Assembly (NCBI GenBank): GCA_031177795.1
Contig: JAPSKG010000170.1
Span: forward strand, 1-5,095
Origin: Domibacillus sp.
GTDB lineage: Bacteria > Bacillota > Bacilli > Bacillales > Domibacillaceae
Direction: 5' to 3'
DNA length: 5,095 bases
The notes under the pieces are model-generated. The model saw only the letters and a list, made by a program, of their open reading frames with translations. It was not told the DNA's origin and did not search any database. The translations under genes were made by a program, and so were the position numbers. Below, in pieces: positions 1-5,095 of the stretch; within the stretch, counting starts at the first letter, position 1, and each line of letters begins with the position of its first letter.

Positions 1-83
1 ACATTCATCCTTACGATCACACTGGCCAGCGGCGGATTTCACTTATTGTTGAAAGAATTGCAGCATTATATAAATCGAAATGA
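1..83 (+). CDS. 3' end of an unidentified gene (partial)
   Basis: The reading frame from position 3 is open and ends at TGA 81-83, giving 26 C-terminal residues that begin IHPYDHTGQRRISLIVERI. A factor-independent terminator starts 15 nt after the stop, which supports a real gene end here. The frame starting at position 1 is also open, to TAA 85-87, but its codon use and composition look less natural. The HPxD...G...I...I pattern recalls the C-terminal His motif of SGNH/GDSL hydrolases, and also the tail of some polysaccharide-deacetylase-like proteins. The fragment is too short to decide, so no function is assigned. Confidence 0.5.
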   Translation, partial: IHPYDHTGQRRISLIVERIAALYKSK

Positions 84-98
84 ATAAAAACACAGAGT

Positions 99-126
99 CC
101 GCCTTTTAAAAGGCGGCCTTTTTTTT
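99..126 (+). terminator. Rho-independent terminator of the upstream gene
   Basis: A perfect palindrome at 99-116 (CCGCCTTTT/AAAAGGCGG) forms a GC-based stem and is followed by CC and eight T residues (119-126). It lies 15 nt downstream of the TGA at 81-83. It should isolate the upstream gene from the kinase gene at 353. Confidence 0.9.
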
Positions 127-352
127 GAAAAAGGTGAAATTGATAGTAATGAAGAATAGTATTACAGACATAAGCATGTAAAAACGCGAAACTGGTTCTC
201 CAGCTATTATTTAAAAGCAAAATTGAACATAAATTAAATAAAACCGACAAAAAAGAATTTTTTCTTTTTTGTTGTGGGATAAATCTTTAGGTTTCTTATG
301 GGAAAATTTTTAAAAAAAGAAAAATACGGCTAGTCGGAATGAGGGAGTAAAC
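127..352 (+). other. AT-rich leader region of the kinase gene
   Basis: This 226-nt stretch holds no convincing gene. It must contain the kinase promoter, because a strong terminator lies just before it, but no good sigma-A, sigma-B or sigma-H promoter could be picked by eye. A weak pair, TTAAAA (211-216) and TTAAAT (234-239) with 17-nt spacing, is only suggestive. The 3' part is dominated by A and T tracts and a perfect inverted repeat (247-272). The kinase ribosome binding site, GAGGGAG, is at 341-347, 5 nt before the GTG start. Confidence 0.5.
247..272 (+). repeat. Perfect 11-bp inverted repeat in the kinase leader
   Basis: ACAAAAAAGAA (247-257) is the exact reverse complement of TTCTTTTTTGT (262-272), with a TTTT loop. 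The stem is almost all A/T, so it would be a weak RNA hairpin; it could also be a protein binding site or chance in low-complexity DNA. The T-rich strand at 259-270 is also perfectly complementary to AAAAAAGAAAAA at 313-324, so two mutually exclusive pairings are possible in the transcript. No function is known. Confidence 0.55.
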
Positions 353-2014
353 GTGAATAGTTTGACAAACAGTGTACATCCAAAAGTGGCATTAACAAAA
401 AACATGGAGGTGCAAAGCGGAGCTCACGTTTTGTATATGTATTCTGACCTGAGTAATTACATAGAAAACGCTTTGTCCTTTTTAGCAACCGGGTTAGAGT
501 TAAATCACGGCGTTATTTTAATTGAATCACCCGAAATGCATAGCATATTAAAAGAGCGATTAAAGCAAAATGGTTTTTCAGCCAAGCAAGTCGACAGCAT
601 TATTTGCGCAAATCACCATGATTTTTATGGCACAAACCAGTCATTTGAAATTGCTTCCGTGTTAAAAACGTTTGTTAATACGGTCGATCCATATGTTTCA
701 AACGATCTTCCCGTAAGGGTATGGAGCAATGTGTGCTGGAAAAAAAGCACTTGCTGTATAGGAAGAAAGCTTCCGCTTTATGAACAACTGGCTGACAAAG
801 AAGTTGCTTCCACTAAAGTGTTTACAATTTGCTGTTACAATGGAAATGAAGTTCCTGCCAATATAGCCATTGGATTAATGAAGGGGCATTCTTATGTAAT
901 GACGGATGAAGAACTGGCTGTTTCTATGTATTTTCAGCCTCATAAAAGTGTTCCGTCACTTTTTGTTGAACGTGATCTAGAAGAAAAAATTAATCATTAC
1001 AAGCATTTAATTGAAGAATTGCCGGATGCAGTGTTTATCGTGTCCAATTACAAAGTCATTTATGGAAACCGGACGGCTGCTCAGTTATTTGAAGGTGGAA
1101 TTGAACATTTAATTAATAAACCGATTCGGGAATTGTTTCAGCCAAAATATCACACGTTGATTGAAGAGCGGTTTAACCGGCTGCAGAAGGGAGAACGGGT
1201 TCCTCTTGCTGAAATGAAGGTTCAAACGTTAAAACAGCATGTGATTGACGTGGAAATTGTTAGTTTTCCTTTTGTGTTGAATGACCCTAATCAATTTACA
1301 ACGATCTCCATTATACGCAATATTCAAGAGCGAAAAGAGCATCAGAAACTGACCATCAAAACAGAAAAACTAAGCATTGCCGGACAGCTGGCGGCTTCAA
1401 TTGCCCACGAAGTGCGTAATCCGCTTACATCTATTAAAGGGTTTATTAAACTGGCTCAAGAAGATTCAATGATTGACGAATATTATACGATCATTGAAGA
1501 GGAAATTGACCGGATAGACACGATTGCCAGTGAACTTCTTGTTCTTGGGAAGCCGGTATCAATAGAAGTCGAGCTATGCGACACTGGAAAAATGCTGCGA
1601 GATGTTTGCATTTTGCTGCAATCACAGGCGATTATGAAAAAAATTGATATTCAATACCAGGATGTTCAAATGAACTGTTTCATTAAGTGCAATTCAGGCC
1701 AAATGAAACAAGTATTTATTAATATAATCAAAAATGCAATTGAAGCAATGGATGAAGGCGGCGTTATTTTAGCTTCCTCACATATGGAGCAGGGCCAAAT
1801 TGTGATTGTTATTCAAGATGAAGGAAAAGGAATGCCGGATCATGTAGTCCAAAAACTGGGCGAACCTTTTTATTCAACAAAAGCTGATGGAACGGGCCTT
1901 GGCTTAATGGTTTGCTTTAACATTGTCGAACAGTATAATGGAAATATTTCTGTTAACTCAGAACTGGGAAAAGGAACAACTTTTACTATTCAACTGCCGG
2001 CATTTAAAGAATAA
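353..2014 (+). CDS. MEDS-PAS sensor histidine kinase, sporulation-kinase-like
   Basis: This 553-residue protein has no transmembrane segment and should be a cytoplasmic sensor kinase. Residues about 24-190 match the MEDS (DcmR-type sensory) pattern: an HVLYMYSD start, a GLELNHGVILIE strand, RKLPLYEQL, then ICCYNGN and KGHSYV. Residues about 212-327 form a PAS domain (ELPDAVFIVS...VIYGNRTAAQLF). The HisKA H-box is AHEVRNPLTSIKGF with phosphoacceptor His352. The HATPase_c domain shows the N-box (NIIKNAIEAM, Asn461), G1 (DEGKGM, 489-494), the F-box (GEPFYSTK) and G2 (GTGLGL, 513-518), so it looks active. The core GQLAASIAHEVRNPLTSIKGF is of the type seen in Bacillus KinA-KinE, which phosphorylate Spo0F; a phosphorelay role is therefore inferred. 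No regulator gene is adjacent. The MEDS part holds six cysteines (85, 128, 134, 135, 160, 161). GTG 353 is chosen because GAGGGAG lies 5 nt upstream; the ATG at 404 has no ribosome binding site. Confidence 0.93.
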   Translation: MNSLTNSVHPKVALTKNMEVQSGAHVLYMYSDLSNYIENALSFLATGLELNHGVILIESPEMHSILKERLKQNGFSAKQVDSIICANHHDFYGTNQSFEIASVLKTFVNTVDPYVSNDLPVRVWSNVCWKKSTCCIGRKLPLYEQLADKEVASTKVFTICCYNGNEVPANIAIGLMKGHSYVMTDEELAVSMYFQPHKSVPSLFVERDLEEKINHYKHLIEELPDAVFIVSNYKVIYGNRTAAQLFEGGIEHLINKPIRELFQPKYHTLIEERFNRLQKGERVPLAEMKVQTLKQHVIDVEIVSFPFVLNDPNQFTTISIIRNIQERKEHQKLTIKTEKLSIAGQLAASIAHEVRNPLTSIKGFIKLAQEDSMIDEYYTIIEEEIDRIDTIASELLVLGKPVSIEVELCDTGKMLRDVCILLQSQAIMKKIDIQYQDVQMNCFIKCNSGQMKQVFINIIKNAIEAMDEGGVILASSHMEQGQIVIVIQDEGKGMPDHVVQKLGEPFYSTKADGTGLGLMVCFNIVEQYNGNISVNSELGKGTTFTIQLPAFKE

Positions 2015-2069
2015 TCTTTAGCTAGCTGGACATCATTTTAAAGAATCCAATGGAAGTGGAGGAAAGAAA

Positions 2070-2594
2070 ATGATGAGCCGTTTTTATTTGCTGGCAGTGG
2101 TTTTTATGTTATCCGGCTGCCAGGTTCTACCGGCTGGCAGCATGGAAAAGCAGTCATTCAGCACCGAGATTATCAATGCAAAAAGCGAGATTATCGGGGA
2201 AGCTATTTTTTCACAAACTGAAAAAGGCGTTAAAATTCAAGTTAGCGCCAAAAATCTTTCACCGGGAGTAAAAGCTATTCATATTCATGAAACAGCTAAA
2301 TGTGAGCCGCCTGATTTTCAAAAAACAGGCTCCCATTACAATCCTGAAAAGAAAAAACACGGGTTTCACAATCCAAGAGGCTACCACGCCGGAGACTTGC
2401 CGAACATAACAGTGAAACAGTCCGGGGAAGTAAATGTAACAATTACGGCACCGGCTGTTCAGCTCACAGCTGATTCTTTGCTTGATGAAGATGGCAGCTC
2501 GCTCGTGATCCATGAAAGAGCAGATGACTATACAACAGATCCTGCCGGAAATTCTGGAAGCCGGATTGCATGCTCGGCCATTCAAGGAGCTTAG
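2070..2594 (+). CDS. sodC: Cu/Zn superoxide dismutase family lipoprotein
   Basis: This 174-residue protein belongs to the Cu/Zn SOD family, which converts superoxide to hydrogen peroxide and oxygen. The N-terminus is a lipoprotein signal with lipobox LSGC and lipidated Cys17, so the mature protein should be anchored outside the membrane. Aligning motifs to human SOD1 gives the copper ligands His71 and His73 (HIH), bridging His89 (GSHYNP), zinc ligands His97, His106 and Asp109 (HAGDLPN), and the fourth copper ligand His148 (VIHERADD). The disulfide pair is Cys78 and Cys168 (GSRIAC), and the active-site arginine is Arg165. All ligands are present, unlike the B. subtilis paralogue YojM, which lacks two copper ligands. 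GGAGG (2058-2062) lies 7 nt before ATG 2070; a second ATG follows at 2073. The gene is 55 nt after the kinase gene with no terminator between them, so co-transcription is possible. Confidence 0.94.
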   Translation: MMSRFYLLAVVFMLSGCQVLPAGSMEKQSFSTEIINAKSEIIGEAIFSQTEKGVKIQVSAKNLSPGVKAIHIHETAKCEPPDFQKTGSHYNPEKKKHGFHNPRGYHAGDLPNITVKQSGEVNVTITAPAVQLTADSLLDEDGSSLVIHERADDYTTDPAGNSGSRIACSAIQGA

Positions 2595-2620
2595 AGAGTT
2601 TTTACTCTCTAAGCTTTTTT
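2588..2620 (+). terminator. Rho-independent terminator overlapping the sodC stop codon
   Basis: AGCTTAGAGAGT (2588-2599) pairs perfectly with ACTCTCTAAGCT (2604-2615) around a TTTT loop, and T residues run through 2620. The sodC stop codon TAG (2592-2594) lies within the left arm. The end of the T tract also forms the start of the first TTTTCAC repeat in front of the regulator gene. It separates the kinase-sodC unit from the two-component operon. Confidence 0.93.
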
Positions 2621-2652
2621 CACTCTATTTTCATTAAAAGCTAGTATAAAAT
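2617..2652 (+). promoter_or_regulatory. Putative regulator operon promoter with direct-repeat operator
   Basis: TTTTCAC (2617-2623) and TTTTCAT (2628-2634) are direct repeats 11 bp apart. They are followed after 10 nt by a -10-like TATAAA (2645-2650; TAAAAT at 2647-2652 is an alternative). There is no good -35 hexamer; the repeats occupy that region, as in promoters activated by OmpR/PhoB-type regulators. The same arrangement precedes the gene at 5028. Operator function and the identity of the binding protein are inferred. Confidence 0.5.
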
Positions 2653-2660
2653 AGAAAGTG

Positions 2661-2668
2661 AAAGGAAG
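2661..2668 (+). promoter_or_regulatory. Ribosome binding site that decides the regulator start
   Basis: The stretch GAAAGGAAGTG (2660-2670) differs by one base from the ideal 16S rRNA complement GAAAGGAGGTG. Its AAGGAAG core ends 8 nt before ATG 2677, which is ideal spacing. The in-frame GTG at 2668 is itself part of this Shine-Dalgarno sequence and is therefore an unlikely start. Confidence 0.7.
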
Positions 2669-2676
2669 TGGACCGG

Positions 2677-3351
2677 ATGAACATATTGCTTGCTGAGGAC
2701 GATTTGCAGTTAGGGGAGCTTGTGCAATTTATGCTAAAGAAAAAAGGCGGCTATCAAATAGAGTGGGTAAAAACAGGAGAAGATGCTTTTGATTATGCCG
2801 CTGCATCTTATTACGATGTGCTGATTCTTGATTGGATGATGCCGGATGGCGATGGAGTCACTGTATGCCGCGATCTGCGTAAAACAGGTTACACAGGCGC
2901 CATATTAATGCTTACAGCAAAAGACGCAGTTGAAGACCGGGTAATCGGGCTTGATGCAGGTGCTGATGATTATCTGGTGAAGCCATTTGAAATCGATGAG
3001 CTTTTGGCTCGCCTTCGTGCTTTGAGGCGCCGCAATTTCGCGCCGATTGTGGAAGAAACGGTATTTATTCACGAAATGAGGGTCAACCGGAACAGCCAGA
3101 TTATTCAGCTTGAGGACGAATCGATTCAGTTAAGCCCGCGTGAGTTTCAATTACTGGATTTACTTTTGCAAAACAAAGGCCAGGTGCTGACGCGTGATGT
3201 GCTGCTTGATCGCATTTGGGGCTATGATGCGGATGTGACGGCTAAAACCGTTGATGCAACGGTTAAACTGCTCCGGAAAAAGCTCGATGTATTTGGCCGC
3301 AGTGATATTGTGCAAAGCATTAGAGGGGTCGGGTATAAAATTGAAGAATAA
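2677..3351 (+). CDS. OmpR/PhoB-family response regulator
   Basis: This 224-residue protein has the length usual for OmpR-family regulators. The receiver domain (about 1-115) shows the acidic pair Asp8-Asp9 (AEDD), phosphoacceptor Asp52 (LILDWMMPDGDG), Thr80 (LMLTAKD) and Lys102 (YLVKPF). The C-terminal winged helix (about 125-222) has the family pattern LSPREFQLLDLLL, VLTRDVLLDRIWGYD, TVDATVKLLRKKL and IRGVGYKIEE. It should be phosphorylated by the kinase encoded immediately downstream, whose start overlaps its stop. The start chosen is ATG 2677 rather than GTG 2668, because the GTG lies within the Shine-Dalgarno sequence; GTG would add three residues. The likely operator is the TTTTCAY direct repeat just upstream, implying autoregulation. 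It resembles the CiaR and YkoG type of regulator, but orthology cannot be settled here, so no symbol is given. Confidence 0.95.
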   Translation: MNILLAEDDLQLGELVQFMLKKKGGYQIEWVKTGEDAFDYAAASYYDVLILDWMMPDGDGVTVCRDLRKTGYTGAILMLTAKDAVEDRVIGLDAGADDYLVKPFEIDELLARLRALRRRNFAPIVEETVFIHEMRVNRNSQIIQLEDESIQLSPREFQLLDLLLQNKGQVLTRDVLLDRIWGYDADVTAKTVDATVKLLRKKLDVFGRSDIVQSIRGVGYKIEE

Positions 3352-4723
3352 AAGATGGAGCTGGGAATGGAGAAACCAGGATTTATTTCAAAAAACCCAA
3401 AAACGTTTAACAATGCAGTACAGCGGCTTACTCCTGCTGTTTCTTTTGGTATTTATTGTGGTTGTGTATACCCTTTTACATATAGTTATTTTGCGAGACC
3501 AGCATCGAGAACTTGAAAGCTTAGTCCGACAGGAAACAAGGATTATAAGTGATTACTTGACTGAAAGCGCCCGGAATGAATTGCGCGGAATTGGCAGCCA
3601 GGAACTCGTATTAGCTGGAGTTGACCAGTTTTTTTATTATGTGACAGATGCGGAAGGCCGGTTTGTGATGGGCAGTGAAAAAATGCCGCATATGCAAAAA
3701 AAACTGTTTGGGCTTGTAGCGGGCTGGATGCCGGAACACAATCAAATTCGTGAAGAAACGATAAAAGTAACGTTTGATGAACGGAGGATTGGCGGCTTAG
3801 ACATTGAAGAAACCCGGAAGTCGCAAACGATTCGGCTGTTAATCGATGGAAATCCTATTTTTTATAACAAGCAATTTGTCGGCATGATTTACATTGGGAA
3901 AGACATCTCTTTCGCTTACAAGTTATTTGAATGGTTGTTGATTGTGCTGGTCAGTTTGGCAGTTTTATTTTCTGGTGTGGCGGTTTACATGAGTTTGGTT
4001 ATGTCAAAAAAAGCGATGGAGCCAATTTCTGCTGCCTTTAACCGGCAAAAAGAATTTGTTGGGGATGCTTCACATGAATTGCGGACGCCTTTAAGTGTCA
4101 TGATGTCTTCGATTGACGCAATGGAAATGACGGATGGGATGGAGGAAGACCTTTTTGCGCAAAAACTGCTGCAAAACATGAAGTCAGAAGTAAAGCGGAT
4201 GACTGGCCTGGTGAGTGATTTGCTCGTGCTGGCACGAGCAGATTCCGGCAGTGCGGAACGAGCGCATGAACAGCTGGATATAACCGTGGAAGCACAAAAT
4301 GTGATTGACTCGCTTGCCCCATATGCACAGGCCAATCAAATAGTTCTTCATTTGGAAGCGCCGTCCAGTTTGACAGTTATGGGTGATAAAGCCCGGCTTA
4401 AACAACTGATGTACATCTTGCTGGATAACGCAATAAAATACTCGCCGGACGGTGGCCCTGTTTGGCTGCGCATTGAAACAAGCGGGCGTGACTGGACAAT
4501 GACTGTGAAAGACGAAGGAATCGGAATTGACCCGGCAGATCAAGAACGTATTTTTGACCGTTTTTATCGATCGGATAAATCGCGTACCCGCACTCTTGGC
4601 GGCCACGGGCTTGGTTTGTCAATTGCCCGGTGGATTGCAGGGATACACAGCGGTTTTATTACAGTGGAAAGCGAACCGGGCAAAGGAAGCACGTTTTTTG
4701 TGAAAATTCCTGTGCAACCATAA
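3341..4723 (+). CDS. Membrane sensor histidine kinase, partner of the OmpR-type regulator
   Basis: Starting at TTG 3341 this is a 460-residue kinase. TM1 spans about 28-50 and TM2 about 196-220, enclosing an extracytoplasmic sensor region of roughly 145 residues that I do not recognise. Only about 25 residues separate TM2 from the H-box, so there is no full HAMP domain, just the short KKAMEPI linker. The H-box is GDASHELRTPLSVMMSS with phosphoacceptor His245. The ATPase domain shows LLDNAIKYSP (Asn363), DEGIGI (391-396), the IFDRFYRSDKSR F-box and GHGLGL (421-426). The linker and H-box resemble CiaH-type kinases. TTG 3341 overlaps the regulator stop by 11 nt, which suggests translational coupling; AGAGGGG lies 12 nt upstream, a rather long spacing. 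ATG 3413 is possible but has no ribosome binding site and would begin close to TM1. Earlier in-frame starts would lie deep inside the regulator gene. Confidence 0.93.
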   Translation: MKNKRWSWEWRNQDLFQKTQKRLTMQYSGLLLLFLLVFIVVVYTLLHIVILRDQHRELESLVRQETRIISDYLTESARNELRGIGSQELVLAGVDQFFYYVTDAEGRFVMGSEKMPHMQKKLFGLVAGWMPEHNQIREETIKVTFDERRIGGLDIEETRKSQTIRLLIDGNPIFYNKQFVGMIYIGKDISFAYKLFEWLLIVLVSLAVLFSGVAVYMSLVMSKKAMEPISAAFNRQKEFVGDASHELRTPLSVMMSSIDAMEMTDGMEEDLFAQKLLQNMKSEVKRMTGLVSDLLVLARADSGSAERAHEQLDITVEAQNVIDSLAPYAQANQIVLHLEAPSSLTVMGDKARLKQLMYILLDNAIKYSPDGGPVWLRIETSGRDWTMTVKDEGIGIDPADQERIFDRFYRSDKSRTRTLGGHGLGLSIARWIAGIHSGFITVESEPGKGSTFFVKIPVQP

Positions 4724-4750
4724 ATGATATAAGATTCAGTTCTTACTGGG

Positions 4751-4780
4751 AAAGCTGCTTAAACAAAGCAGCTTTTTTCT
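4751..4780 (+). terminator. Rho-independent terminator of the two-component operon
   Basis: AAAGCTGCTT (4751-4760) pairs perfectly with AAGCAGCTTT (4766-4775) around a 5-nt AAACA loop, and the T run extends to 4778. It lies 27 nt after the kinase stop at 4721-4723. It ends the regulator-kinase operon and makes the gene at 5028 a separate transcription unit. Confidence 0.9.
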
Positions 4781-4793
4781 TTACAGCAGCAGC

Positions 4794-4919
4794 GGCGCAA
4801 TTTTTAAGTTTATTGGCTTAATTCCAGTAAAAATTGGCGCAATAGTTAGTTACATTAGCGCAATTTTTAGATTAATAAAAGAAATTGCGCTAATAACATG
4901 ATTAATTGCGCCAATTATT
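4794..4919. repeat. Intergenic array of 21-bp-period GCGCAAT repeats with inverted arms
   Basis: The core GGCGCAAT occurs at 4794, degenerate GGCTTAAT at 4815, GGCGCAAT at 4836 and AGCGCAAT at 4857, all exactly 21 bp apart. Inverted cores follow at 4884 (ATTGCGCT) and 4905 (ATTGCGCC), also 21 bp apart. The opposed units form nested perfect inverted repeats: 12-bp arms at 4832-4843 and 4905-4916, enclosing 13-bp arms at 4854-4866 and 4882-4894 around a 15-nt loop. The array lies between the kinase terminator and the promoter of the next gene and has no ORF worth calling. It could be a REP/MITE-like dispersed element or a binding-site array; its identity is unknown. Confidence 0.8.
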
Positions 4920-4952
4920 TATAGAAAAAACTTTTTTGAACCCTGTTTCCGT

Positions 4953-4986
4953 TTTTCACCATTTTTTCACTTTTCTTTTTTACAAT
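4953..4986 (+). promoter_or_regulatory. Putative promoter with direct-repeat operator for the gene at 5028
   Basis: TTTTCAC occurs at 4953-4959 and again at 4964-4970, 11 bp apart; each copy has one further T in front. After exactly 10 nt comes a -10 box, TACAAT (4981-4986). There is no good -35 hexamer. Repeat sequence, spacing and distance to the -10 match the site before the regulator gene, so the adjacent OmpR-type regulator is the inferred activator. Confidence 0.55.
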
Positions 4987-5027
4987 AGCTGAACAGGAAA
5001 CAAAAGTAAAAAAGGAGAGTGAGCTAA

Positions 5028-5095
5028 ATGGATGTAAATCAACGATATATCACAACGGAAAAAACTCAAAAAAGCTTAGCGGAAATCGCGGCGGC
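5028..5095 (+). CDS. 5' end of an unidentified gene (partial)
   Basis: ATG 5028 opens a frame of 22 codons that runs off the window, reading MDVNQRYITTEKTQKSLAEI and then alanines. GGAG (5014-5017), within AAAGGAGAGTGA, lies 10 nt upstream. The start is polar, with no signal peptide or membrane segment visible so far. The product is not recognised. Its promoter carries the TTTTCAC direct repeats also found before the response regulator gene, so it is a candidate target of that two-component system. Confidence 0.75.
   Translation, partial: MDVNQRYITTEKTQKSLAEIAA

Noticed and set aside
149..181. Ten-codon ORF in the kinase leader
   Set aside because: It is very short and lacks a well-placed ribosome binding site; there is no evidence for a leader peptide.
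17..250. 77-codon minus-strand frame
   Set aside because: It crosses the upstream gene's terminator and low-complexity AT sequence, and the product looks like translated non-coding DNA.
1924..1930. Perfect Spo0A box TGTCGAA
   Set aside because: It lies inside the kinase ATPase domain coding sequence, near no promoter, and a 7-bp match is expected by chance.
2027..2051. Promoter for sodC (TGGACA at 2027, TCCAAT at 2046)
   Set aside because: The spacing is only 13 nt and the -10 match is weak, so it is not a credible sigma-A promoter.
2259..2585. 108-codon open frame on the minus strand across sodC
   Set aside because: It lies wholly opposite a clear Cu/Zn SOD gene with all catalytic motifs, and its product has no recognisable features.
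3251..3340. Kinase start at ATG 3251 or GTG 3302
   Set aside because: These would place 13-30 extra codons inside the regulator's winged-helix coding sequence; TTG 3341 at the regulator stop is the usual operon junction.
3985..4622. Several overlapping minus-strand open frames of 74-140 codons
   Set aside because: They are shadows of the histidine kinase gene, with no recognisable domains.
4630..4821. 63-codon plus-strand frame across the kinase 3' end
   Set aside because: It is out of frame with the kinase, runs through the terminator and part of the repeat array, and has no ribosome binding site of note.
4794..4919. Possible small CRISPR array
   Set aside because: The conserved unit is only about 8-13 bp with 21-bp periodicity, the spacers would be about 10 bp, the units invert halfway, and no cas gene is nearby.

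Overview
The window looks like chromosomal DNA of a low-GC, spore-forming Gram-positive bacterium of the Bacillaceae. The grounds are strong AGGAGG-type ribosome binding sites, GTG and TTG starts, U-tailed hairpin terminators, a Cu/Zn-SOD lipoprotein, and a soluble kinase whose catalytic core resembles the Bacillus sporulation kinases. No rRNA, tRNA, CRISPR array, phage gene or transposase was seen. All genes are on the + strand.

Layout: (1) 1-126, the last codons of an unidentified gene and its terminator. (2) 127-352, an AT-rich leader with a perfect A/T hairpin. (3) 353-2014, a cytoplasmic histidine kinase with MEDS, PAS, HisKA and HATPase_c domains. (4) 2070-2594, a Cu/Zn superoxide dismutase-like lipoprotein with all metal ligands present; its stop codon lies inside a strong terminator. 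(5) 2677-3351 and 3341-4723, an OmpR-family response regulator and a membrane histidine kinase whose genes overlap, followed by a terminator. (6) 4781-4950, an intergenic array of a GCGCAAT-core repeat with 21-bp periodicity, four units forward and then two inverted. (7) 4951-5095, a promoter region and the first 22 codons of an unidentified gene.

There appear to be two functional modules. The kinase and SOD genes are 55 nt apart with no terminator between them, so they may be co-transcribed. The kinase has no regulator gene beside it, and its HisKA region resembles the kinases that feed the Spo0F/Spo0A phosphorelay. The second module is a classic two-component pair. Its likely targets can be proposed from the sequence: the same architecture, TTTTCAC-N4-TTTTCAY-N10-(-10 box), lies upstream of the regulator gene and of the gene at 5028. 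This suggests autoregulation plus control of the downstream gene.

The most notable items are this shared operator geometry and the 21-bp periodic repeat array. No wholly new system can be claimed from this window alone.
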